Assembly: GCA_911728455.2 (NCBI GenBank)
Contig: OU452230.1
Coordinates: 15,001-79,000 of the forward strand
DNA: 64,000 bases
From: Marthasterias glacialis
Taxonomy: Eukaryota > Echinodermata > Asteroidea > Forcipulatida > Asteriidae
Reading direction: 5' to 3'
Position 1 is the stretch's first letter. Each line of letters opens with the position of its first letter. A program made the translations under genes and the position numbers. Below, piece by piece: positions 44,938-56,826 of the stretch. The notes below the pieces were generated by a model. That model saw nothing but the letters and a program-made list of their open reading frames with translations. It made no database searches and was not told the DNA's origin.

Positions 44938-46401
44938 TATTTCACGATATCACAGCATGCTAAAGAAAGATCGCAATATCCTTTTTGCTGGTAACTCCTC
45001 GAGTCGGACTACGTCCGGTAGCCTTAGATCTCGATGGTCTTTTGCAGGATCCTAGCTGTTCCCAAAAGTGCCGCCTTCTGCAGCAGATATATCCTGACTG
45101 TTGTGCCTGTTTGATTTAGATGCGTCTCCAGTGCCTTTGGAATTGTGCCAAGCGCACCAACCACCACAGGGACTACTTTAACTTTAACCTGCCAAATCTT
45201 ACAAAGTACCCTGTCCAAGTCCTGATACTTCTCGATCTTTTCCATCTCCTTAGAAGCCACCCTTATATCACCCGACACAGCTATGTCGAAGAGAGGACAC
45301 ATCTTCTTCGTCCTATCTAAGACTTCAACATCCAGACGTCTGTACTCTATAACATGATCAGTCTGAATATTGAAGTCCCAGAGGATCTTGACCTCGTCGG
45401 TCTCTACAACTTTCTCTGGAACATGGTCGTACCACTTGGCATGCACCTGGAAATCACCTTGGCCAACTTGTCATGTCTGCCTTTGTACTCCGTCTGGGCC
45501 ATCATACTACATTCGCTGACAATATTAAATACAGTCTCTTCTGCCTTGTTACACATTCTTCACATAGGAGAGACGTTTGCTTTCTCTATCCTCGCCTTCA
45601 ATCCATTTGTCCTTAGAGACTGGTCTTGTGCCACAATATTCAAGCCCTCGGTTTCCTTCTTCAGTTCTCCACTCTTTAACCAATTCCAAGATTTGCAACT
45701 CGCCCCTTCTTCAGTGCATCTCAAGAACCGGCCATGGAGTGGCTTGTTCCTCCAATCTTGGTGTCTTTCTTCTTTCCTTTGCTTGTTGTGCTCCTTAGGC
45801 CCAGCTTCGTCTGCCTTCGTGTGTTTCTGTACAATTTTCAGCAAGTTTTCCTCGGTGCTCCTGACATGACGATGTAGGCTCCTTCGCTCGATGTTGACAC
45901 TGTCTGCCACGCTCAGTAACCCCCTTTCACCCTCTGACCTTGGAAGATAGAGTCTGCTGACATTTGCCCGCGGATGTAGCATGCCATGCATGATCATCAG
46001 CTTTCTTGTCTTTCTGTCAGTGACATCTAGATCATCTTTAGTCCGCTCAACAATACCCCCACTGTACCTCATCAAAGACACGGCCCATGTAATAATCGCC
46101 TTGATCATGTTTCCCCTGTTCAGTTTGGACTTCAAACATGTCTTCACATGTCTTCACCTGCCTGATGTATTCTGCCCTCAGCCTTACCTTTGATTCCTCG
46201 TGAAGAACGCGGTCCGATTTTAGTACACCAAGATACCGTTAACTTTCCTGCTCACCAAAGCTCTCATCTGTGCACCATCCGGCAGAGCGATGCCATTGGA
46301 ATGTACCCTCTTTCCCCTCTTCCTGGTCATTGAAGCACATTTCTCCAGACCAAATTGCAATCGCTTCTTACAACCTTTTTGCTCCTCTGGAAACAAGTGA
46401 T
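44938..46401 (-). pseudogene. R4/Dong-like LINE, C-terminal half (minus strand)
   Basis: Read on the minus strand, it starts with FPEEQKGC (46390), has an internal deletion, then FGLEKCASMTRKRGK, a long helical region (TKADEAGPKEHNKQ) and the knuckle CRMCNKAEETVFHIVSEC. It ends with the restriction-like endonuclease, ending KIWQVKVKVVPVVVGALGT. The PD of the nuclease reads LD here (RRLDVEVLD), so it is catalytically dead. The 3' end GTGAAATAATAA matches the plus-strand copy at 34000-34016. It is one element with 47658-48140. Confidence 0.8.
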
Positions 46402-47657
46402 GGTCATCCAAAAGCAAGGTATCACCATTTTAGTTCTGCTCGACCTCAGTGCCGCTTTTGACACGATCGACCACAATGTGTTACTAGCTTGAATGGAAGA
46501 ACTGCTGGGAGTGCAGGATGTTCCACTGAAGTGGTTCACATCATACCTGTCCGGAAGAACGCAACGTCTCCATATCAATAACCACTTCTCGCAACCTCGT
46601 GAGCTGCTGTCTGGTGTTCCACAAGGCTCAGTCCTTGGCCCCCTGCTGTTTTTGATATATATACTCTTCCTCTTGGACAGATCATTCGTAGACATGGCTT
46701 GGAACTACACATGTACGCAGACGACACTCAGATTTACACATCTATCTGCCCTGTCAAGTCTTCTGAGGTCCTTCAAAATGTGTCAAAAGTCGAAGACTGC
46801 ATAACTGAGGTACAGGCCTGGATGTCAACTAATTTTCTCAAACTCAACGCTGACAAGACCGAGGTAATAGCGATCGGTTTTAGAGCACAACTCGCCAAGT
46901 TTAATCTTCAATCAGTTAAAGTTGCAGGAGTTGATGTTTTAGTCAAAACCAAGCCAGTCAGAAATCTTGGAGTCATGTTTGACCCTACAATGACTATGTC
47001 CGCGCAAGTTTCAAGCATCATCAAGACTGCCAACTTCTATCTCACTAACATCGGCAGGGCCCGCAGACTACTGACTGTCGACGCAACCAAGCTTGCAATA
47101 CACACTTTGGTCACTTCAAGACTTGACTACTGCAACAGTCTCCTGATTGGAATCAGCCAAAAACTCCAAAGGAGGCTAAGTAACGTGCAACGAACAGCTG
47201 CCAGACTCATCACAAAGAAACGCAAGTTCGACTCTATCACCCCAGAACTCATCAAACTACACTGGCTCCCAATCCCACAAAGGATCAACTTCAAGGTCAT
47301 CGTTCTCATGTTCAAGGCCTTACATCAACAAGCCCCTCATTACATCATGGACATTCTGCAAGTCGGTACTGAACGGAGACTCCTTCGGTCAAACAGCTCC
47401 TGTTCACCATACTTTGTAGTACCAAGAACAAGTCACATCACTTTTGCCGATAGAGCCTTCTCGGTATATGGACCCAAACTCTGGAATAAACTTCCCAATC
47501 ACATCAGGGACACAACATCATTCAACACATTCAAGGCACTCCTGAAAGCCCACTTGTTTCAGGAGGCCTACCACCAATGACTTTATATATATATATTTTT
47601 TTTTCTGTGCCTCTGATATAGGCGCTATGCAAATAACGTTTGATTGATTGATTGATC
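46402..47657 (+). mobile_element. L2/CR1-like LINE inserted into the R4-like LINE
   Basis: The 5'-truncated insertion starts within the RT palm (LVLLDLSAAFDTIDHNVLL) and ends with (TTGA)n at 47636-47657. Sequence flanking both ends is the R4-like protein on the opposite strand, interrupted between YRHMD and FPEEQKGC. The insertion is therefore younger than the R4-like copy. No clear target duplication was resolved. Confidence 0.8.
46423..47580 (+). pseudogene. L2/CR1-like LINE RT, nearly intact C-terminal part
   Basis: The palm motif AAFDTIDH is followed by a stop at 46490, then SGVPQGSVLGPLLFLIY near 46615 and a frameshift near 46690. The remaining 294 codons (46699-47580) run open: the catalytic YADDTQIY, LNADKTEVIAIG, RNLGVMFDP, SRLDYCNSLLIG, LHWLPIPQRINFK and FADRAFSVYGPKLWNKLP. 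The order is that of the L2/CR1 group. The endonuclease is missing through 5' truncation. Confidence 0.85.
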
Positions 47658-48140
47658 CATATGGCGATAGAGGTCCTCTTCAATCATACTGGTCAAGAGT
47701 TTATACATCACGTGCAAGCATGTGATTGGTCTATAATTACTTGCAATGTTACCTTTCTTGGCATCCTTCATTATCAAAACCGTTCTTGCTTCAGTCATCC
47801 AGGTGAGGACCTTACCCTGTACTAGACAGTCTTGCAGTTGTAGGGCCAATCGCTCATGCAAACTACGGAAGTTCTTCAACCAGTACCCATGCACATGATC
47901 CGGGTAGGGGGCTTTCCAGTTCGGCACTTTCCTTACCTGTCTTTTTACCTTGTCCTCATCTATCCGGAATATTTCTTGCTGTTGTACGCCTCTCAATTCA
48001 TCTTTCACATCCGTTAGACAATCAGCTTGCCGGTTGTGCTGGACTGGTCGGTCCCAAATACCACCCCAGAGAGTTCTTGCCTCTGCTGGCCTCGGACCCG
48101 CTTGCGTGTTGTCAGTTAAGTTTAACACTCATCGGGCCTT
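47658..48140 (-). pseudogene. R4/Dong-like LINE, RT N-terminal part
   Basis: Minus-strand frame with VPNWKAPYPDHVHGYWLKNF (RT fingers; GPD changed to YPD), LHERLALQLQDCLVQGKV and NYRPITCLHVMYKLLTSMIE. It ends at YRHMD, where the plus-strand LINE is inserted. Confidence 0.8.
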
Positions 48141-48722
48141 GACATGAGTCAAGTCGACCCACACAACGAAACTCGGCATAAATTCTCAAGGTTCGTCTCT
48201 ATGAACCTAAGACCCGTACTTAAACAGCACGTCAACCATAGGGGTGATAACACGATTGTATTTCTTTATTGAGGTTAGCCGTTTGCCTAAAAATATTTAA
48301 TTCAAATTACTGAAACGCGTTTGTGACCTAACCATCAAAATTAAGTGTACGAAATTATGTCTTGCACATTATGGCCGGCAGACGGTGCCTTGGCAGAGTT
48401 GGGTAGACCTCTCCCCGGAAAGTGACCAAAGAATTTCATAACATGTCTACAAACAGCTACGATGACGCTACTCGGTTTTTTTCGCAGTATAGGCTTTTTT
48501 CTTTATATGGGTTTCCAGATTACCTTTACAACTGGATTGGGCTAACACAATCATGTGTACAATTGAAATGAAATAGTGTTCACTTGACCAAGTTGTCCCC
48601 GTCCCAACCCTTTTGGTTTTTGATTTAACAATCTTGACAACAAAACATACAATATTTTGTTGTTTTTTTACTCAAACATAACCTCCATTATGTTCACAGT
48701 TCTGTTGTATGGTTTGTTTATC
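48141..48722. other. Anonymous sequence
   Basis: No gene or repeat recognised. Confidence 0.35.
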
Positions 48723-49686
48723 AACCCTATCAGGACCGGGCTTTTTGGGATGTACGGGGACCGGGGGCACATAGTGCCCCCCCCCCCCTCCGTATTTTCA
48801 AAAGTGTTCGACCGATTTTGATGAAACTTTCAACAAATGTTCATTTCACCGAGTTCTACATGATGACGTCAAAAAAAAAAAAAAATCGTCACTAGAGGGC
48901 GTTTGTGACTATTTTTTGCCCATTTTTGTTCAAAATCGTGTTTTCCCTATAACTTCTGTATTTTTTGCCTGAATGTTTTGAAACTTCGCAAACTCGTACA
49001 TTTTTACAAGATCAATATAATTTAGTTACTGGAGTCACCTTTGGGTACGTTGTAATCCATTAATTTATCCCATTTTGGGGGGGAAATGGGGGGTTTTTGG
49101 CCGCCGCTAAGGGCCGAGGGAGAATTATTAAGGCTTGGATGACAAATCGAAATATGTTTTGGGTCTGAAAAGTAAGAAATTAGCATGTTGAAAAATATTC
49201 TTTTGTTAAAAAAATGATATAATTTAACCCCCCTAATACAGGCTGAAAACACAAAATCCAAGATGGACGCCAAAAACGGCGGCCATTTTGAATTCCCAAA
49301 ACCATTTCAGACTATCGCGTTACTCTTCACTATCACTTTTCTGGCAAAGAACATTTTGAATTCCCAAAACCATTTCAGACTATCAAGTGACTCATCACTA
49401 TCAGTTTTCTGGCAAAGAAATCAAAAATAAGTGGAAATTATCTTCAAATAGTACCCCCCAAAAAACCACTAAAAAACAGTTAATTTGTGTGACCCAAGGT
49501 CAAACAAATGGTTACCATGGCAACAGGTAACCCCCAGTATCGATTAATTTTTGGGCAATATAATCCTAGATATATTTTGAGAAAAATCAGAAAATTTCGC
49601 GGTGATCGGAGTAAGCGTTGAAAATTTACGGGGGAAAAGTCGGTTGGGGGCACAATGTGCCCCCCCCCCCCCGTCCTGATAGGGTT
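48723..49686. mobile_element. MITE-like element with AACCCTATCAGGAC termini
   Basis: AACCCTATCAGGAC at the left and its inverse at 49673-49686 bound 964 bases. Just inside each end lies a GGGGGCACA(T/A)(A/T)GTGCCCCC palindrome-like block (48770-48791 and 49646-49672). It has no coding capacity. A second, partial copy lies at 53863-54150 inside the foldback element. Confidence 0.75.
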
Positions 49687-50135
49687 AAAAAGTAGAGGAT
49701 TAACTTAATTTACTATGTCTATGTAAATAATGATGTCCTTTGGTATAGCACTACGCTTCGTACTCACCGTGTGCAAACTGTCATTGGTTTACTTGATGTA
49801 TTTAAACTTGAGGGTATAGTTAGGTGCTGCGTAATACCAAAGTCGGTTAAACAATCAAACTCCTTAGTTTAAGTGTAAATGACTACGACATGATTTTGTT
49901 CAAACACGTTTAGCAAAGCCGCGTTGCAGTGGATTTGCAGCTTGTGTGATTCCTTGTAAACACATTTCCTGTATGAAGACACTGTGTCGCAATAAAGCCC
50001 TGCTGAGAATTCCCCATGCCAGATGTTGCAATTTTAGGGGATTCCCCTGAGTCAAAAGCGCACTCCGTGTACAGCCAGACTTAGTCTGGTTCCAAGACCC
50101 AAACATCTCCGACTATTTACTGTCGATTTTAAGGT
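49687..50135. other. Anonymous sequence
   Basis: No coding signal or recognisable repeat. Confidence 0.35.
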
Positions 50136-50686
50136 CCGGTGTCAGATGCAATTGTGTCCGCCATGCAATACTGTCCGCTCCGGACACTTTTGCATATGCA
50201 ATCGTGTCCGGGGCTATGCAAAACCGTCCGACGTACATGTACATGTACATTGTGCGTCAGCGAGCGTGCATGCACTGAACCTACGTATGCACATGTGCGG
50301 CATGAATATTCATGTATTATGATTGCAGCTTATGATTGCAGCTTACTGCAACGGTTTCAGCGCTTTAGTTTTTCTTCTGTTTTAAATCTTTTGACATATT
50401 TATAAACATAACCCGGGGGTGTCATGGACAAGCAAAATTTCCACGGGCCCGCCGTGCCTGGGGCTTGTTTTTGCCGAATATTTGAACATAGGCTTCGAGG
50501 ACGGTTTTGCACGGTGGCGGACACGATTGCATATGCAAATGTGTCTGGGCGGACACAATTGCATTATGCAGCAGCGTCCGGGCGGACACAATTGCATATG
50601 CAAAATCGTCCGGCGGACGGTATTGCATATGCAATAATGTCCGCCGGATAGTATCGCATAGAGGACATAATTGCATGCGACACCGG
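50136..50686. mobile_element. Inverted-repeat element with TTGCATATGCAA modules
   Basis: CCGGTGTCAGATGCAATTGT at the left and its near inverse ending at 50686 (GCATGCGACACCGG) define 551 bases. Inside are repeated modules where GGACA or GGACG flanks ATTGCATATGCAAT, each nearly self-complementary, at about 50190-50230 and in a block at 50520-50650. The central part (50230-50500) is unrelated and has no coding support. Confidence 0.7.
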
Positions 50687-51290
50687 TATGCGTATTTTTT
50701 TCCCTGGAGAGAAGAGGTCACTTAACGTTTGCCCCACTTATGATGATGGTCCTGCCTGTACGATTTATACACAGTCGATGGCTCTCGCGCCCATCTTACT
50801 TTGGTAATTTGAATGCCTAATAAGCTTCATTGTGCAGGCTTTAAAGTTTGTTTATTGCTGATCCTTTATACACTCTGCCACATCCTCTCTTTTATGCAAG
50901 TATCCTGGTACTTGCATGAGTGTTAAGTTTCTTGCAAGTGGTCTTGTGGCTAAGTTTTAAAGGATTTTATAATTGGTGACATTATAATTTGCAATTGGGA
51001 ATGTGTTGGTTTTGTAGGGGGTGTAGAGAGTTTTTTGTATATTCATGTCTGCATCACCTTTAAAATGACTTGTAACTTTAGTGTATCAAATACGTAATGG
51101 GACTTACCACTACTGCTATTATGTTCATATGTCGAGCCAAAAATAGTCCATCGTCAATCCGATTAATAAAAAGCATTGTTTAAGTTTTATAAATCAAGGG
51201 GTACATCATTGCATTGAAGAAGTTTTGTTCGAAGAACAATTACGTAGCTTGTATTTTTATTGTGTTTCACGTCTTTACTCCGTCTTATCG
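50687..51290. other. Anonymous sequence
   Basis: No gene or element recognised. Confidence 0.35.
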
Positions 51291-51293
51291 ATT

Positions 51294-52605
<1,312 letters not shown>

Positions 52606-52611
52606 TACTAG
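52606..52611. repeat. Left target-site duplication TACTAG of foldback element
   Basis: TACTAG here and at 55199-55204 directly flank the inverted repeats. Confidence 0.8.
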
Positions 52612-53197
52612 TACGGAGCCCGGGAAGTGACATGACAAAAATATTTTTTTCCGTTTTCCCGTGGAAATAATTTTCCAAATTTCGTTTTCCCGAGAAAATA
52701 TTTTTCTACAATCCGTTTTCCCGAGGAAATATTTTTTCAAAATTTCGTTTTCCCGAGAAAATATTTTTCAAAATTTCGTTTTCCCGAGAACATATTTTTC
52801 CAAATTTCGTTTTCCCGAGAAAATAATTTTCAAGGTTTTGTTTTCCCGTGAAAATATTTTTCAAAGTTTCGTTTTCCCGCGAAAATAATTTTCCAAATTT
52901 CGTTTTCCCGTGAAAATATTTTTCCAAATTTCGTTTTCCCGAGAAAATATTTTTCGAGATTTCGTTTTCTCGTGAAAAATATTTTTCCAAATTTCGTTTT
53001 CCCGAGAAAATATTTTTCTGCAATCCGTTTTCCCGAGAAAATATTTTTCAGAAAATTCGCGTGGGAACGTCTTGGCTTGTGGGAACGAGATTGATGGTTT
53101 GCAAATGGCGGACAGTAAACATGGCGGACAGTAAACATGGCGGACAGTGCAGTAAACGTATTGGCAGTTGTTTACTGTCCATCTTATGCGTTCTTGT

Positions 53198-53552
53198 ATT
53201 AATAATAATAACAAGTTTTTATATAGTGCTTTATCACAGTATAACTGTATCAAAGCGCTTCTGACATTATTACCCCTGCTCACTGGGCCATTATTTCATT
53301 ACTTAAACCATCTCAGCTCCCTGGGAGTATACAGCCGGTGCTGCGAGTAACCGCGCTCCAAGCTAATCATTCACATAAACCATCTCTGCCCTCACAGGTA
53401 CCCATTTATTCCTAGGTGGAGAAAAGCAATTACAGTAAAGTGTCTTGCTCAAGGACACAAGTGTCACGACCGGGATTCGAATCCACACTCTGCTGATCAG
53501 AAAACACCAGAGCTTGAGTCCGGTGTTCTTATCCGCTCGGCTTGAGGCGCAG
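53198..53552 (-). mobile_element. tRNA-Leu-derived SINE inside foldback element
   Basis: On the minus strand the head GCCGAGCGGATAAGAACACC, an anticodon-like CTCAAGC (CAA) and a B box GATTCGAATCC fit a tRNA-Leu. The body has CCTTGAGCAAGACACTTTAC and CCTAGGAATAAATGGGTACC, and the tail has AAAGCACTATATAAAAAC followed by (TTA)n. This is the most complete SINE in the window. Confidence 0.78.
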
Positions 53553-53862
53553 GGTCATTAATTAATAAATCAAAAAGCCACGGGGATCATTTACAATAGC
53601 GGGAGGACCATTTAGAAATCGATAGGGGTTGTATTCATGACCCCTTGTAGATGAAAAAGGTATACTATTGGCTAATTAGCCACTAATTAATGACCGGAAT
53701 TAATCCTCAAAATTAAATGCACAAAATGAAGGGTACGATCTAATAGCAATCTATTTTTACTCAGTAATTATTTTTATAGTACGTGTGAACTGCTTTTTCT
53801 TTTTTTTTTTTAAATAGTCCCTGGGCCATCTTTACGGTCATTATTCATCAGTTTTTGTCCTC

Positions 53863-54150
53863 AACCCTAGCAGGACCGGGCCTTCTTTTAAACTACCCCC
53901 CCCCCTTCGAGTTTTCGAAAGTACTTGGGTGATTTCTGTGAAACTTTTCACAAATGTGCCTTTTATAAAGTTCTACAAGATGATGAAAACAAAACACCAA
54001 AAAAACATTGTCATAAAGAGTCATTTTAAAATGTTTTTTTTTTTTTTTTGTCCAATTTGGTCAAATAATTTCCGGGTTTGTTTGTCTCTTGGGTATCATT
54101 ATGAGATAATCAATGACCTCAGATGGTCGCCAAATATGGCCGCCATTTGA
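53863..54150. mobile_element. Partial copy of the 48723-49686 element family
   Basis: AACCCTAGCAGGACCGGGC, a C-run, TCGAGTTTTCGAAAGT and GTTCTACAAGATGATGA follow the order seen in the first copy. The right terminus is not visible. Confidence 0.65.
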
Positions 54151-55198
54151 ATCCACATTTAAATGTGCACAATAGCCCTTTTTTTTGCAACGTCACTGGT
54201 TGGCAAAAGTGTGGAAAAGTATCGGAAAAGCAGTGCAAAATTAAAACAAAATATCAAAACAATGTAAAAATGGTATAAAAGTGTTTTTAAAAAGTGCTCA
54301 ATGTGTTAAGAACGAACAAACCAATAACAGGATGCATTGGTCGTTAAAACATTGTCTAAAATTGTTGATTTGTCTAGAATTGTTGATCAAAATAATTTCA
54401 AAATAATTGAAACTTTGTTGTCTTTTCGGCCGCTCTTGCCAACCAGCACGGTTTGTTTATCAACAAAAGAAAGGTCTATTAATATGGCGCCCTCTATTGG
54501 TTATTGCCATTTGCAAATAATCGATCTCGTTCCCACAACAAGCCACGACGTTCCCACGCGAATTTTCTGAAAAATATTTTCCCGGGAAAACGGATTGCAG
54601 AAAAACATTTTCTCAGGAAAACGAAATTTGGAAAATTATTTCCACGGGAAAACGGAATTTGGAAAATTATTTAGTCGGGAAAACGAAATTTGGAAAAATA
54701 TTTTCTCGGGAAAACGAAATTTGGAAAATTATTTTCTCTGGAAAACGGAATTTGGAAAATTATTTTCTCGGGAAAACCAAATTATTTTGGAAAAATATTT
54801 TCTCGGGAAAACGGAATTTGGAAAATTATTTTCACGGGAAAACGAAACCTTGAAAATTATTTTCTCGGGAAAACGAAATTTGGAAAATTATTTTCTCGGG
54901 AAAACGGATTGTAGAAAAATATTTTCTCGGGAAAACGAAATGTGGAAAAATATTTCCTCGGGAAAACGAAATTTGGAAAAAAATATTTTCTCGGGAAAAC
55001 GGATTGCAGAAAAATATTTTCTCGGGAAAACGAAATTTTGAAAAATATTTTCACGTAAAAACGAAACCTTGAAAATTATTTTCTCGGGAAAACGGAATTT
55101 GGAAAATTATTTTCTCAGGAAAACGGAATTTGGAAAATTATTTTCTCGGGAAAACGGGAAAAAAAATATTTTCGTCATGTCACTTCCCGGGCTCCGTA

Positions 55199-55204
55199 TA
55201 CTAG
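55199..55204. repeat. Right target-site duplication TACTAG of foldback element
   Basis: See the left duplication at 52606-52611. Confidence 0.8.
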
Positions 55205-55207
55205 CAC

Positions 55208-55674
55208 CCCAGTAAAGGATACGCTTTAAAAGTTCTTGACTGAAGCGGATTTAAAACGCATCTGGAACCCTGTTCAAAGAGTGGCCAAAATTACGACAAA
55301 GACTCAACAAAATTGCTGGAAATTGCCTACTGGCTTCTCAAGATATATAAGATGAATCAATAAAGTGCATTATTGTACTCACGATCACTTTCTGTCCTCC
55401 AAATCTAAAATCACTAAAACTACAGCCGTTACGATCTCCGTGTCACGCGATACTCAACGACTGTTTTCTTATGTGTAAAAACACTACACAGCTGGTATTT
55501 TGCGTTGACTGCGCAAAACAATATGCAAGCAGGGCATCAGCGAACACGCATTCCTCGAAGTGTTAATACGATTTTTTACACATAAAAAAAACAGTCGTTG
55601 AGTATCACGTGACTATGAGTCTAATCTGCCTTGCCATAGAGCTTTTAAAGCGAACTTACATATCCTTTACTGGG
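55208..55674. mobile_element. MITE-like element with nested inverted repeats
   Basis: CCCAGTAAAGGATA and its inverse bound 467 bases. A second inverted pair of about 40 bases lies inside (55442-55483 and 55571-55612, core ACTCAACGACTGTTTT). It starts four bases after the foldback target duplication. No coding capacity. Confidence 0.75.
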
Positions 55675-56826
55675 ATGGGGCGCCAGTACCACCGATAATG
55701 TCAAACATTAAACAAAAAAATTAAAGCGCCCAATTACTGGGTCTAATGATATGCCATTTGTGTCATATCATATCGTGTTATTTTACTCAAATTAATATAC
55801 AACGCTCACAGTTCTGTTATTAAAAAATGATTATGTTAAAAAAAAATGAAAAAAGGGAGCTTAAGGTGATTTCTGTTGCCAGAAAATCCATGTTCCACAG
55901 TCGTTTATCACTTGATCAAAATGTTTTCCAACTTTCGCCTTACCCTTTCATTCTTTGTAACAAAGACAAAGGAAAGGTACAAAAATAATAGAACATTACC
56001 TTTTTCCTTAGGATTATTGTCATAATTTATGACCGAACACCAAATTTCAATCTGCCATCACCTTTTTCATTTTATTTCGGTCACTTCGTACCCAACATTT
56101 CTTACCCAAGTCACTTCCTACCCAAGTCACTTCGTACCCAAGTCATTTCGTACCGCCGGCATCAAGTGTGCGCTCTGGACAACAGACCTGTCTAATCATC
56201 AATGGATGTGTTGAGTTGCCGAATTCGGGTCCACTAAGAAAGGATTAAAACTTCCTGGCATTCCTACCGCCAAATGTCCGTCAATCATTCTGCCTGGGTT
56301 TAATAGTTCATTATTTTATTTCATGACATCCATCTGTGGTAGATGATCAATCACCGTTTGTATACTTTCCCCACCATTCAAAAATTCCTAACTTACCTTT
56401 GTCATGTGTCCAGTTATACTTTTGAGTGCGCACAACTTGCTGATTTATAATTTTCCGGTCCTTATTTGGATGCTGTACATAATTTCCGATGTATTTTTTG
56501 TGTAAAAATTCGAAACTGAATCTGGACGTACATGTAGATATTTCAAAGGACAGAACAGTATTTAAGTTAAAATTAAATGATTATTTTTAATTTGGCCCAA
56601 GTGTTTTCATAGCATTCATCACGCAACGATCTTTGGTTTTACCTACCTAACACGAGCGGGCGCACTTCTGAGCGCAGCCATTTAGCGTGTTTCCACATGC
56701 TCAGGAGTCAGAGAGTGTCCTGTCTTCTTGAGCTTTGCTAATGATACAGCAAAATACTGAGTGAAACGGTTAACTGAACTATCGTCACATCTGTCACATC
56801 ACTCACATGAACTGATATTGATAAAA
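55675..56826. other. Region upstream of POLR3C, with short tandem repeat
   Basis: At 56078-56150 an 18-base unit (ACCCAAGTCACTTCGT type) is repeated about four times with variation. The last 150-200 bases before 56827 are likely to hold the POLR3C promoter and 5' UTR, but no specific motif is certain. Confidence 0.4.

Larger units (their letters stand above)
52612..55198. mobile_element. Foldback (long inverted repeat) element, 2587 bases
   Basis: The termini TACGGAGCCCGGGAAGTGAC and its exact inverse are flanked by TACTAG duplications. Each arm holds tandem 31-base units of the form CGTTTTCCCGAGAAAATATT plus spacer, about 13 in the left arm (52652-53056) and about 19 in the right (54570-55160, inverse orientation). 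Both arms end inward with a shared unique block containing GGGAACG and TTTGCAAAT (left to about 53110, right from about 54506). The middle carries a SINE (53198-53552) and a partial copy of the 48723 family. No transposase is present, so it is non-autonomous. Confidence 0.88.

Noticed and set aside
46699..47580. Independent host gene of 293 codons
   Set aside because: It contains YADDTQIY and the L2/CR1 C-terminal motifs and is followed by (TTGA)n; it is LINE sequence.
52652..53056. Regular 31-base repeats suggesting a CRISPR array
   Set aside because: There are no unique spacers. The units are contiguous, occur inversely in the other arm of a eukaryotic foldback element, and no cas genes are near.
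52661..55054. Frames of about 75-150 codons with SGKRNLEKYF or SRENEIW repeats
   Set aside because: They come from the 31-base subrepeats of the foldback element. Thirty-one is not a multiple of three, so the frames rotate, and they appear on both arms and strands.
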